Of a stretch of DNA of 64,000 bases, positions 50,373-58,726 are shown in pieces. The notes beneath the pieces were generated by a model. That model was not told where the DNA came from. It did no database searches and saw only the letters and a list, made by a program, of their open reading frames with translations. Position numbers and translations under genes: made by a program. The stretch is from Streptomyces aidingensis (GTDB lineage Bacteria > Actinomycetota > Actinomycetes > Streptomycetales > Streptomycetaceae), in assembly GCF_900112355.1 (NCBI RefSeq), contig NZ_FOLM01000013.1, positions 118,768-182,767 on the forward strand, given 5' to 3'. Within the stretch, counting starts at the first letter, position 1. Every line of letters begins with the position of its first letter.

Positions 50373-51884
50373 GTGCCTTCCATGAACGACCTCGTCCGCG
50401 CCCATACCGATCTGGACGAGACCGATCTCGAATGGCTGCACCTGCTGGTGAGCGAGTGGCAGTTGCTGGCCGACCTCTCCTTCGCCGACCTCGTCCTCTG
50501 GCTGCCCACCCGGGACGGCGACCGCTACATCTCGGTCGCCCAGATGCGGCCCAACACCGGCCCCACCTCCTACCAGGACGACATGGTGGGCCACACCGTC
50601 CCCCGGGGCCGCCGCCCGCTGCTGGACGCGGCCCTGGACGAGGGCCGCATCGTGCGCGAGGGCGATCCGGAGTGGCGGGAGGAGGTCCCCGTCCGGGTGG
50701 AGTCCATCCCGGTCCGCCGGGACAGCCGGGTACTCGGCGTGATCGCCCGCAACACCAATCTGCTCACCGTGCGCACCCCCAGCCGGCTGGAGCTCACCTA
50801 TCTGCAGAGCGCCGCCGATCTGGCCCAGATGATCGCCACCGGCGCCTTCCCCTACCCCGGCCAGCAGGGCGGCATGGACCGCGCGCCCCGGGTCGGGGAC
50901 GGTTTCATCCGGCTGGACGCCGACGGCATCGTCCAGTACGCCAGCCCCAACGCGCTCTCCGCCTATCACCGGCTGGGGCTGAACGCCGATCTGGTCGGCC
51001 TGGAGCTGGGCCAGACCACCGCCGAACTCGCCCCCAGCCGCGGCCCGGTGGACGAGTCGCTGGTCAAACTGGCCAGCGGCTGGGCGCCCCGGGAGGCCGA
51101 GATCGAGGGCGCGGACTGCGTGATCCAGTTGCGCGCCATCCCGCTCAAGCCGCGCGGCGAGCGCATCGGCTCCATCATCCTGCTCCGCGACGTCACCGAG
51201 CTCCGCCGCCGGGAGCGGGAGCTCATCACCAAGGACGCCACCATCCGGGAAATCCACCACCGGGTGAAGAACAATCTGCAGACCGTGGCCGCGCTGCTGC
51301 GGCTGCAGTCCCGGCGGATAGGAGCGGCCGGCGGCGACAGCCCCGACAGCCCGGCCAATCCGGCCAAGGCCGCGCTGGACGAGGCGGTCCGCCGGGTCGG
51401 CTCGATCGCCATCGTGCACGAGACGCTCTCCCAGAACCTGGACGAGCGGGTGGAGTTCGACGAGATCGCGGACCGGGTGCTGGCCATGGTCGCGGAACTG
51501 TCCCCGGGCCGGATCACCCACCGCCGCACCGGCCGGTTCGGGGTGCTGGACGCGGAGACCGCCACCCCGCTGTCCATGGTGCTCACCGAGGTGGTGCAGA
51601 ACGCCCTGGAGCATGCCTTCGGGCCGGGTGACAAGGGCACGGTGGAAGTGGCCGCGGCCCGTGGCGAGGCGGGCCGCGGCGCGGGAAAGCTGCTGGTCAC
51701 CGTGGTGGACGACGGGCGCGGGCTGCCCGCGGGCTTTGACCCGCAGACCTCCGGCAACCTGGGGCTCCAGATCGTCCGCACCCTGGTGGAGGGCGAGTTG
51801 GGCGGCCGGTTCGAGATGGCCACGGCCCCCGGGGGCGGCACCCGGGTGATGCTCGACCTGCCGCTGCCGCCCGCCAAGCGCTGA
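50373..51884 (+). CDS. PdtaS-like sensor histidine kinase
   Basis: 503-aa soluble histidine kinase. An H_kinase_N/GAF-like sensor domain (about 10-150), a PAS domain (about 175-285), HisKA_2 with phospho-acceptor His in EIHHRVKNNLQTVAALLRLQ (about 300), and HATPase_c (about 385-500: TEVVQNALEHAF; GNLGLQIV). No TM segments, so it senses an intracellular signal. PdtaS-type kinases phosphorylate ANTAR-domain RNA-binding regulators; none is adjacent. Start at GTG 50373 or ATG 50382 is plausible. Followed by a strong terminator. Confidence 0.92.
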   Translation: MPSMNDLVRAHTDLDETDLEWLHLLVSEWQLLADLSFADLVLWLPTRDGDRYISVAQMRPNTGPTSYQDDMVGHTVPRGRRPLLDAALDEGRIVREGDPEWREEVPVRVESIPVRRDSRVLGVIARNTNLLTVRTPSRLELTYLQSAADLAQMIATGAFPYPGQQGGMDRAPRVGDGFIRLDADGIVQYASPNALSAYHRLGLNADLVGLELGQTTAELAPSRGPVDESLVKLASGWAPREAEIEGADCVIQLRAIPLKPRGERIGSIILLRDVTELRRRERELITKDATIREIHHRVKNNLQTVAALLRLQSRRIGAAGGDSPDSPANPAKAALDEAVRRVGSIAIVHETLSQNLDERVEFDEIADRVLAMVAELSPGRITHRRTGRFGVLDAETATPLSMVLTEVVQNALEHAFGPGDKGTVEVAAARGEAGRGAGKLLVTVVDDGRGLPAGFDPQTSGNLGLQIVRTLVEGELGGRFEMATAPGGGTRVMLDLPLPPAKR

Positions 51885-51903
51885 CGGCGCCGGACACAGC
51901 GTT

Positions 51904-51939
51904 GAGCCCCGTACCGCGGTGGCCTGCGGTACGGGGCTC
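51904..51939. terminator. Terminator between the histidine kinase gene and wblE
   Basis: Perfect 14-bp stem (GAGCCCCGTACCGC at 51904-51917, complement at 51926-51939) with an 8-nt loop, 19 nt after the kinase stop. Confidence 0.9.
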
Positions 51940-51960
51940 GAAGCGACTTCGGGCGCGGTG

Positions 51961-52000
51961 CTGCGTATTTCTGCGTACTGCTGCGTACTTCTGCGTGCTG
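51961..52000. repeat. Four 10-bp tandem repeats downstream of wblE
   Basis: CTGCGTATTT, CTGCGTACTG, CTGCGTACTT, CTGCGTGCTG in exact 10-bp register, in the 3' region of wblE between it and the kinase terminator. Confidence 0.75.
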
Positions 52001-52054
52001 CGGTGCTGCTGCTCGGGGCGGTGGTGGCCGGAAGGTGCTGGACCGTCGCTCAGT

Positions 52055-52312
52055 TCAGGCGGTGGCCTTGCGGGCGCGGTTGCGGGCGGCACGGCGCTTC
52101 ATGGCACGACGCTCGTCCTCGCTCAGGCCGCCCCAGACCCCGGAGTCCTGGCCGGTCTCCAGTGCCCACTGCAGGCACTGTTCCTGAACGGGGCAGCGGC
52201 GGCAGACCGCCTTGGCCTCCTCGATCTGCAGCAGCGCAGGACCGGTGTTGCCGATCGGGAAGAAGAGTTCAGGGTCTTCTTCGCGGCAAACGGCGCGGTG
52301 ACGCCAGTCCAT
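52055..52312 (-). CDS. wblE: WhiB-family iron-sulfur regulator WblE
   Basis: 85-aa WhiB-like protein. The four [4Fe-4S] cluster Cys are C9, C37, C40 and C46 (CxxC after CRRC), followed by GVWGG (58-62) and a basic C-terminal DNA-binding tail (KRRAARNRARKATA). WblE-type proteins interact with the primary sigma factor and respond to redox or nitric oxide. The position between the kinase and lipid-kinase genes matches, from memory, wblE of S. coelicolor. Long upstream region with a LacI-operator-like palindrome. Confidence 0.92.
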   Translation of the reverse strand: MDWRHRAVCREEDPELFFPIGNTGPALLQIEEAKAVCRRCPVQEQCLQWALETGQDSGVWGGLSEDERRAMKRRAARNRARKATA

Positions 52313-52644
52313 GTCTGCTCCATCTCCTGCGGATTGCAGTCTCGTTGCTTGTGAATGTGAACGCTTTCACGAGTCCCCCGACAGAAACGAGTCATCGCGC
52401 AGAGTCACTGAAAGGACCCCTTGCCATGTCCCATTCGGGGCGAGAGGGGGGAGTCGGGCTCTCAAGGGACCGGCCCGGCGGCCCGTCCCGATCGCCATGT
52501 AGAGGTTCGCAAACCTCGGGCGCCGATACAACCCCTTCTGGAAAGTTTTTTTTGATTCTTCGGTGTCGCCTAGCTCACAGCCCTAGTTCCAGCGGGTTGA
52601 GGCGCGCCTAAACGTTCGACTGGAAGGACTTTCGGCGGTTCTAC
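52313..52644. other. 332-nt wblE upstream region
   Basis: No gene. On the minus strand it is the wblE promoter/leader and carries the palindrome at 52357-52370. A run of eight T on the + strand (about 52548-52555) makes it locally AT-rich, probably near the promoter or the end of the lipid kinase transcript. Confidence 0.55.
52357..52370. promoter_or_regulatory. Operator-like palindrome upstream of wblE
   Basis: GTGAACGCTTTCAC, a 14-bp near-palindrome with a central CG as in LacI/GalR-family operators, 45 nt upstream of the wblE ATG. Binding protein unknown. Confidence 0.4.
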
Positions 52645-53613
52645 TCACACAATCACACGCAGTGCACGGGCTACACCCGAGAAAGTCACGGCTGTGCGCA
52701 CTCCCAGATGGTCGCCGTCGAGCTGAAAGGGGAGCGGCTGTGCGCAGCGCAGCGTGAACCGCGGAACATCGTGGAGTGACAGGGCATGCCGGCCATGCAC
52801 CCCGCGCTCCGGGGTGGAACGCAGCAGTTGCGTTCCGTACCGCGTCAGAGCCGCCGGGGAAAGACTGGTCAGGCCCATCACATCGAGCGCCGAGTCGAAC
52901 GACGTCCCCGGAACGGGGTACACCGGCCGATTTCCCAGATAGGTCCACGGATTGGTGTTGCAGACTATCGTCATCACCAGACCGGTTACCGGTTCTTCAC
53001 CCGGCCGCTCGACGGTGATGGTGCCCCGGGAACGCTGCGGATCACCGAGGAACTGCCGCAGGGTCTGCCGCACATACAGCGCATGGGTGGAGCGTTTGCC
53101 GCGGGCCCGCTGCGCCTCCACCCGGCCCACCACCCCGGCGTCGAATCCCAGCCCCGCGCAGAAGGTGAACCAGCGGGCCGGCACCTCGGCGTCCCGGCTG
53201 TCCGCCGGACCGGCCGCATGGCCCAGCCCGATCAGCCGCTCGCTGCCGGTGCGCAGCGCGTCCAGCAGCGCGCCGGTCGCCTCCACCACATCGTTGGGCA
53301 TGCCCAGCGCGCGGGCGAAGACATTGGTGGAGCCGCCGGGCACCACGGCCAGCCGGGGCAGCCGGTCCGGATCGGGGCCGTGCTCCAGCAGGCCGTTGAC
53401 CACCTCGTTCACCGTGCCGTCGCCGCCGAGCGCGATCACCGCCTCCACCGAGCCCTGCTCGGCGGCCCGCCGCGCCAGCTCCCGGGCGTGCCCCCGGTAC
53501 TCGGTGGCCGCCACCTCCAGCTTCAGCTCGCTGGCCAGCGCATGGGTGAGCACCTCACGGGTCCGGACGCTGGTGGTGGTCGCCGCCGGATTGACCACGA
53601 GAAGTGCGCGCAT
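52645..53613 (-). CDS. Diacylglycerol/lipid kinase family protein
   Basis: 322-aa DAGK_cat-family enzyme. NPAA near the start (VVNPAATTTS), ATP-binding GGDGTVNEVVNGLL (about 63-76) and PGGSTNVFARALGMP (about 91-105) are intact. Probably phosphorylates diacylglycerol or a related membrane lipid at the cytoplasmic face. Co-oriented upstream of wblE with a long gap, so probably a separate unit. ATG 53613. Confidence 0.9.
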   Translation of the reverse strand: MRALLVVNPAATTTSVRTREVLTHALASELKLEVAATEYRGHARELARRAAEQGSVEAVIALGGDGTVNEVVNGLLEHGPDPDRLPRLAVVPGGSTNVFARALGMPNDVVEATGALLDALRTGSERLIGLGHAAGPADSRDAEVPARWFTFCAGLGFDAGVVGRVEAQRARGKRSTHALYVRQTLRQFLGDPQRSRGTITVERPGEEPVTGLVMTIVCNTNPWTYLGNRPVYPVPGTSFDSALDVMGLTSLSPAALTRYGTQLLRSTPERGVHGRHALSLHDVPRFTLRCAQPLPFQLDGDHLGVRTAVTFSGVARALRVIV

Positions 53614-53686
53614 GCCCAGCAGCGTAACCGGCGCCCGCCGGCCCGGGCGGCCACGGCCATTCCCGGGGCTTCGCTACGCTGGCGGG

Positions 53687-54118
53687 GTGAGTGAGAAGGC
53701 CGCCGCCCCCAAGGGGCCCGAGAACCGGCCGGCGCACACCGCCGCCGCGGCCGTGCTGACCGGACTGGAGGGCCTGGCCGCCGCCGGGCTCGGGGTGCTC
53801 ATGCTCGTCCTGGTCGTCACCGGCGATCCGGACGGGGTGGCGCAGGCGGTCACCGGCGCGGTGACGGTGCTGGCGCTGGCCGCCATCCCGCTGGCCGCCG
53901 CGTCGGGACTGTGGCGGCTGCGCCGCTGGGCCCGCGGGCCGGCCGTGCTGGTGCAGATCCTGTGCCTGCCGATCGGCTTCGAACTTCTCGCCCAGGGCGG
54001 GCTGCTGCGGGCTGCCGGGCTGGCCCTGATGGCCGCCGCGGTGACCGCCCTGGTGTGCCTGTTCTCCGCGCGGACCACCCGGGCGCTGGGCACCGCCGCC
54101 CCGGGCCGCCCGGCCTGA
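53687..54118 (+). CDS. Small integral membrane protein, unknown
   Basis: 143-aa protein with about four TM helices (about 20-45, 53-74, 80-100 and 108-130) and a short basic loop RLRRWARG. Starts at GTG 53687 (VSEKAAAPKG). No family recognised; conserved topology suggests a small membrane accessory protein. Convergent with the sigH-type gene. Confidence 0.72.
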   Translation: MSEKAAAPKGPENRPAHTAAAAVLTGLEGLAAAGLGVLMLVLVVTGDPDGVAQAVTGAVTVLALAAIPLAAASGLWRLRRWARGPAVLVQILCLPIGFELLAQGGLLRAAGLALMAAAVTALVCLFSARTTRALGTAAPGRPA

Positions 54119-54154
54119 CCGGACGGGCCGGACGGGCCGGCCCCCGCCCCGGGC

Positions 54155-55210
54155 TCACTCCTCGACGAGCAGCTTGTCCCGCAGCTGGGCGAGCGTGCGG
54201 GCCAGCAGCCGGGAGACATGCATCTGCGAGATGCCGACCTCCTGGGCGATCTGCGACTGGGTCATATTGCCGAAGAAGCGCAGCAGCAGGATCTTCTTCT
54301 CGCGCGGCGGCAGTTCCTCCAGCAGCGGCTTGAGCGACTCCCGGTACTCCACGCCCTCCAGGGCGTCGTCCTCCGCGCCCAGGGTGTCGGCCACGGCCGG
54401 GGACTCGTCGTCGGTGTCCGGCACGTCCAGGGAGAGGGTGGAGTAGGCGTTGGCCGACTCCAGGCCCTCCAGGACGTCGTCCTCGGAGATCTTCAGCCGC
54501 TCGGCCAGCTCGTGCACGGTGGGCGCGCGCCCGTGCTGCTGGGACAGCTCGGCGGTGGCCGTGGAGAGCGACAGCCGCAGCTCCTGGAGCCGGCGCGGCA
54601 CCCGCACCGCCCAGCCCTTGTCACGGAAATGGCGCTTGATCTCGCCGACCACGGTGGGCGTGGCATAGGTGGAGAACTCCACGCCCCGGTCCGGGTCGAA
54701 GCGGTCCACCGACTTGATCAGGCCGATGGTGGCCACCTGGGTGAGGTCGTCCAGCGGCTCGCCGCGGTTGCGGAACCGCCGCGCCAGATGCTCGACCAGC
54801 GGCAGATGCATGCGCACCAGACGGTCCCGCAGCTCCGCCCGCTGCGGCGAGCCCTCGGGCAGGGTGCGCAGCTCGACGAAGAGTTCCCGGGCCGCGCCGC
54901 GGTCCTGGGCGCTCCGGCCGCCGCCGCCCGGCCCGGACGAGCCCGGCGGGAGCGGTGCCGCTCCGGCGGAGGGCGCCACGGTTGCCCCGGGGGCGGACGG
55001 CAGGGAGCCGGCCGGGCCGGGCTGGGCGGGCAGACCGGGCGCGGTCGTGGAGGAGGCCGGACGGTCCGCGGCATCGGCATGGCCGGCGGACCGGTGCTGG
55101 GGAGGACGGGTACGGGCCGGGCGGGTGTCCCGCCCGGGCTGCGCGGCGGCGGCCGGTGCCGCCTGCCCCACGGCGCGCGGGCCGTGGGCCGCGTCGTTCA
55201 GATCCCTCAC
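54155..55210 (-). CDS. sigH: SigB/SigF-type stress-response sigma factor (SigH-like)
   Basis: 351-aa group 3 sigma factor. The N-terminal about 110 residues are Ala/Pro/Arg-rich low complexity; sigma-2 about 130-200 (HLPLVEHLARRFRNRGEPLDDLTQVATIGLIKSVDRFD), sigma-3 about 215-275 and sigma-4 about 295-345 (PPREKKILLLRFFGNMTQSQIAQEVGISQMHVSRLL). From memory, S. coelicolor SigH in the same neighbourhood exists as several N-terminally different isoforms, so the long low-complexity extension may be real. GTG 55210 start, 40 nt downstream of the anti-sigma gene; operon with it. Osmotic/stress role by homology. Confidence 0.9.
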   Translation of the reverse strand: MRDLNDAAHGPRAVGQAAPAAAAQPGRDTRPARTRPPQHRSAGHADAADRPASSTTAPGLPAQPGPAGSLPSAPGATVAPSAGAAPLPPGSSGPGGGGRSAQDRGAARELFVELRTLPEGSPQRAELRDRLVRMHLPLVEHLARRFRNRGEPLDDLTQVATIGLIKSVDRFDPDRGVEFSTYATPTVVGEIKRHFRDKGWAVRVPRRLQELRLSLSTATAELSQQHGRAPTVHELAERLKISEDDVLEGLESANAYSTLSLDVPDTDDESPAVADTLGAEDDALEGVEYRESLKPLLEELPPREKKILLLRFFGNMTQSQIAQEVGISQMHVSRLLARTLAQLRDKLLVEE

Positions 55211-55250
55211 AGCAGCCCCCTTCTCATCCCCTGACGTGCCCGGCCGGCGG

Positions 55251-55664
55251 TCACGGCGTTCCCGGTGCCGCGCCGCGCTTCTTGTGCAGGCTGATGCTGA
55301 CCGTGCGGTCCTCGGCCACCGCCGATTCCACCTCGCCGGCGAGGGCGGTCAGGACGGTCCAGGCGAAGGTGTCCCGTTCCGGCGCGCGGCCCTCGGTGGT
55401 CGGCGCCGAGACGGTGACGTGCAGCGCGTCCCCGTCCAGGGTGAAAAGGCAGCTCAGCGCTGAGCCGGGGATGGCCTGCTGGAGCAGGATCGCGCAGGCC
55501 TCGTCCACCGCGATCCGCAGGTCCTCGATCTCGTCAAGGGTGAAGTCCAGGCGGGCCGCCAGTCCGGCCGTGGCCGTCCGGAGTACCGACAGATAGGCTC
55601 CCGCGGCCGGGAGCCTGACTTCCACGAAGTCCTGCGAGCCGCGTTCCCCTGGGATCTCGGTCAC
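55251..55664 (-). CDS. HATPase-type anti-sigma factor for the SigH-like sigma factor
   Basis: 137-aa RsbW/SpoIIAB-like anti-sigma regulatory protein (GHKL ATPase). N-box region IEDLRIAVDEACAILLQQA, followed by a weak G-box region, about residues 10-130. It corresponds by position to PrsH/UshX of S. coelicolor. Start chosen at GTG 55664 because GGAGGTGAGG immediately precedes it; GTG 55688 would add eight residues. Presumably sequesters SigH until an anti-anti-sigma factor releases it; no such gene is adjacent. Confidence 0.87.
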   Translation of the reverse strand: MTEIPGERGSQDFVEVRLPAAGAYLSVLRTATAGLAARLDFTLDEIEDLRIAVDEACAILLQQAIPGSALSCLFTLDGDALHVTVSAPTTEGRAPERDTFAWTVLTALAGEVESAVAEDRTVSISLHKKRGAAPGTP

Positions 55665-55919
55665 CCTCACCTCCACGGTGATCCACACGGACGGGCGCCA
55701 CGCCGGACGCCCTTGCCATCATCCAACGAACCGTGGTGCCCGTTGGTTCGCCGGTCCGTCCGAGACGCTACCCCGATCCGCGGCACACTGTCGCCTTATC
55801 ACTCATCGTATTGCATTCGGTGCAATCTGTGGCCAGAGGGGGTGGTCAATTCCCAGAAGATTCCGATGGGTTGCCGTGTGTTTTCCGGCAGTTCGCGCGG
55901 ATTATCAGCAGCTGGACGG

Positions 55920-56885
55920 TCATCCGGTGATCACCGCGGCCAGGACCGTCCCCGGCGGGAAAGCGCCCTCGGCGGTGAGCGCGGTCAGGGCCCAGAGCAG
56001 CTTGGCGACATAGACCGGCTCGGGCACCGGCACCCCGTGCCGGGCGGCGAAATCCTCGGCGAAGGCGGTGAGCGCGGCGGGCGTACGGGCGTAACCGCCG
56101 TGGTGGAAGCGCTCGTCCAGGCGCCAGTCGCCACGCGGCGCGCCATAGGTCTCGCACTGCAGCCGCCGTATCCCGTCGGCCAGAAAACCGCCCTTCAGCA
56201 CCGGGATGCCCAGCGCGGACTGGTCCCGGCCCAGCCCGGCCGCCAGGCCCGCCAGGGTGCCCCCGGTGCCGCACGGCACGGCCGCCAGATGCGGGCGCGG
56301 CCCGGGCGGGGCGGCGGCGTCCAGCTCCCGGCCCAGCGCCGCACAGCCGCGCACCGCCAGGGCATTGCTGCCCCCCTCCGGCACCACATAGGGCTCCGCG
56401 AACGGCCCCGCGGCGGCGAACCCGGCGCACAGCCGGTGCAGATACTCCGGCCGGTGCCGCTCCCGGTAGTCGGCCCGGCTGACGAAATGCAGCCGCATGC
56501 CGTCGGCCGCGCAGCGGGCCAGCGAGGGGTTGAGCGGCCGGCCGGCCAGTTCCTCGCCGCGCACCACGCCGATGGTGCGCAGGCCGAGCAGACGTCCGGC
56601 CGCGGCGGTGGCGCGCAGATGATTGGACCAGGCGCCGCCGAAGGTGAGGACGGACCGATGGCCGCCGGCCAGCGCCGCGTCCAGATTGGGCACGAGTTTG
56701 CGCCATTTGTTGCCGGTCACCTCGGGGTGCAGCAGATCGTCGCGCTTGAGCAGCAGCCGCACTCCGTGCCGGGCGAACCGCTCGTCCCGCACCTCCTCCA
56801 GCGGCGACGGCCCGCGCACGCCCAGCACCCGCTCCGCCGCCCCGGCGGTGCCCCCCGCTTCCCGCTCCGTCCGCTTCACACCCAC
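55920..56885 (-). CDS. PLP-dependent D-cysteine desulfhydrase / ACC deaminase family protein
   Basis: 321-aa fold-type II PLP enzyme. PLP Lys in TGNKWRKL (about K60), Asn-containing GGAWSNHLRAT (about 83-93), and the phosphate-binding AVPCGTGGTLAGLA (about 202-215). Family members act as D-cysteine desulfhydrase or ACC deaminase. Substrate cannot be fixed from motifs; D-cysteine desulfhydrase is more common in streptomycetes. The NUDIX gene lies 51 nt upstream in the same direction, so co-transcription is possible. Confidence 0.87.
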   Translation of the reverse strand: MGVKRTEREAGGTAGAAERVLGVRGPSPLEEVRDERFARHGVRLLLKRDDLLHPEVTGNKWRKLVPNLDAALAGGHRSVLTFGGAWSNHLRATAAAGRLLGLRTIGVVRGEELAGRPLNPSLARCAADGMRLHFVSRADYRERHRPEYLHRLCAGFAAAGPFAEPYVVPEGGSNALAVRGCAALGRELDAAAPPGPRPHLAAVPCGTGGTLAGLAAGLGRDQSALGIPVLKGGFLADGIRRLQCETYGAPRGDWRLDERFHHGGYARTPAALTAFAEDFAARHGVPVPEPVYVAKLLWALTALTAEGAFPPGTVLAAVITG

Positions 56886-56936
56886 CGCTCCATTCTCCCG
56901 CCCCGCCCGGGCGGCGTACGGGACAGGGGGCCGGGG

Positions 56937-57503
56937 TCAGGTCCAGCCGTGCAGGGTGACCGCGGGGGGCCGCTCCAGGCAGGCGCCGACCAGCCGTTCG
57001 CTGTCGAGGACCACCTCGGCGGGCAGGGCGTCCACCGGCACCCACCGCACCTCGGCGTGCTTCTCCGGCTCGCGGTTGACCGGCTCGCCCGACCAGCGGC
57101 GCACCAGGAAAACCACGGTGACGAAGCCGGCGGGCGCCTCGGCGCCGCGCGCCGCGTGCACCACATGGGCCAGTTGCAGATCCTCCGCCCGGACCCGCAG
57201 CCCGGTCTCCTCCCACAGCTCGCGCACGGCGGCGGCGGTGACCGGTTCGCCCGGGTCGCACTTGCCCACCGGCAGGTCCCACAGCCCCCGGCCGAACTTG
57301 GCCCGCGGCCCGCGGCGCAGCATCAGCACCCGGCCCGCGTCCGCGTCGTGCACCACCACGGCGGCGCTGAGCACGGTCATCGAGCCGAGCGCCGGCGGCA
57401 GCGGGCCGGGACCGGCCGGACCGGAGGCAGCGGCGGCCGGGCCTGCGGCGGATGAGCCTGCGGCGGACGGGCCTGCGGGGACGGGAAAGGAGGACGCGCT
57501 CAT
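56937..57503 (-). CDS. NUDIX hydrolase
   Basis: 188-aa NUDIX-fold pyrophosphohydrolase. The Nudix box is complete (GKCDPGEPVTAAAVRELWEE then TGL). The N-terminal about 40 residues are a Gly/Ala/Pro low-complexity stretch; the true start may be internal (for example near MTVLSAAVVVHD). Substrate unknown (possibly an oxidised nucleotide or nucleotide sugar). Confidence 0.88.
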   Translation of the reverse strand: MSASSFPVPAGPSAAGSSAAGPAAAASGPAGPGPLPPALGSMTVLSAAVVVHDADAGRVLMLRRGPRAKFGRGLWDLPVGKCDPGEPVTAAAVRELWEETGLRVRAEDLQLAHVVHAARGAEAPAGFVTVVFLVRRWSGEPVNREPEKHAEVRWVPVDALPAEVVLDSERLVGACLERPPAVTLHGWT

Positions 57504-57677
57504 CGGGCCAGCCTAGGCAGCCGCACCACGGCGGCCGCGCCCGGCCCGGGCGGCACGGTCGACGAGGGTGTCGACGAGGGTATCGTCGAGGTCCGGCCGG
57601 TCATGGAGGCCGCCGCCGGCCCGGAGATGTGACGCAGCCCCGTCGGCCCGGCGGCCCGGAGGGGGAGAGGGAGCCGC

Positions 57678-58706
57678 ATGACGGACGCCGGGGCCGGCGA
57701 GGACACCGAGCTGGCGCTGCTGCCCCGGCACCGTCTCACCGCCCCGGCCGCGGACGACACCGAGCTGCCGCCGTCCGCCGACGACACCCTGGTGCTGCTC
57801 TTCCTCTGCTGCCGTCCGGAGCTGACCCCGGCCTCCCGGATCGCCCTGACGCTGCGCGCCGTGGGCGGTCTGACCACCGCCGAGATCGCGCACGCCTTCC
57901 TGGTGCCGGAGGCCACCATGGGGCAGCGCATCAGCCGGGCCAAGCAGCGCATCCGGCGCAGCGGTGCCCGCTTCGAGCTGCCGGGACCCGAGGACCGCGG
58001 CCGGCGGCTGCCGGAGGTGCTGCACATCCTCTATCTGATCTTCAACGAGGGCTACACCGCCACCAGTGGCCCGGAGCTGCTGCGGACCGATCTGGTCGCC
58101 GAGGCGATCCGGCTCACCCGCGTCCTCGGCCGGCTGCTGCCGGACGATCCGGAGGTGGCCGGGCTGCTGGCGCTGATGCTGCTCACCGATGCCCGCCGGC
58201 CGGCCCGCACCCTGCCGGACGGCGCCCTGGTGCCGCTGGCCGAGCAGGACAGGTCCCGGTGGGACCGGGCGGCGATCGACGAGGGGGTGGCGCTGATCAC
58301 CGCCACGCTGCGGCGCCGGCGGCCGGGCCCGTACCAGTTGCAGGCGGCGATCGCCGCCGTGCACGACGAGGCGGAGCGGGCCGAGGACACCGACTGGCCG
58401 CAGATCCTGGCGCTCTACGAGATGCTGGAGCGGATCGCGCCCAGCCCGGTGGTGACGCTCAACCGGGCGGTGGCGCTGGCCATGGTGGCCGGGCCCCGGG
58501 CCGGGCTGGAGCTGCTGGAGAAGGTGGCCGGGGACGAGCGGCTGGCCGGGCAGCACCGGCTGGACGCGGTACGGGCGCATCTGCTGGAGCGGGCCGGGGA
58601 GGTCTCGGCCGCCCGGGAGGCCTACCGGCGGGCGGCGGCGGCCACGCGCAGCCTGCCGGAGCGGCGCCATCTGCACGAGCGGGCGGCCCGGCTGGCCGGC
58701 GGCTGA
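57678..58706 (+). CDS. ECF42-type sigma factor protein lacking the sigma-2 domain
   Basis: 342-aa protein matching the ECF42/DUF6596 group from the linker onward: DDTLVLLFLCCRPELTPASRIALTLRAVGGLTTAEIAHAFLVPEATMGQRISRAKQR (sigma-4, about 35-95), the LPEVLHILYLIFNEGY motif and a TPR-like C-terminal extension to residue 342. Family members are normally about 400-420 aa, with an N-terminal sigma-2 of about 70-80 residues (core and -10 binding). Here only about 30 linker residues precede sigma-4. Frames upstream (57504-57677) show no sigma-2 sequence. Either a deletion derivative or a functional sigma-2-less regulator; the rest of the frame is intact. Confidence 0.82.
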   Translation: MTDAGAGEDTELALLPRHRLTAPAADDTELPPSADDTLVLLFLCCRPELTPASRIALTLRAVGGLTTAEIAHAFLVPEATMGQRISRAKQRIRRSGARFELPGPEDRGRRLPEVLHILYLIFNEGYTATSGPELLRTDLVAEAIRLTRVLGRLLPDDPEVAGLLALMLLTDARRPARTLPDGALVPLAEQDRSRWDRAAIDEGVALITATLRRRRPGPYQLQAAIAAVHDEAERAEDTDWPQILALYEMLERIAPSPVVTLNRAVALAMVAGPRAGLELLEKVAGDERLAGQHRLDAVRAHLLERAGEVSAAREAYRRAAAATRSLPERRHLHERAARLAGG

Positions 58707-58726
58707 GACGTCCCCGCCCCGTCCGG

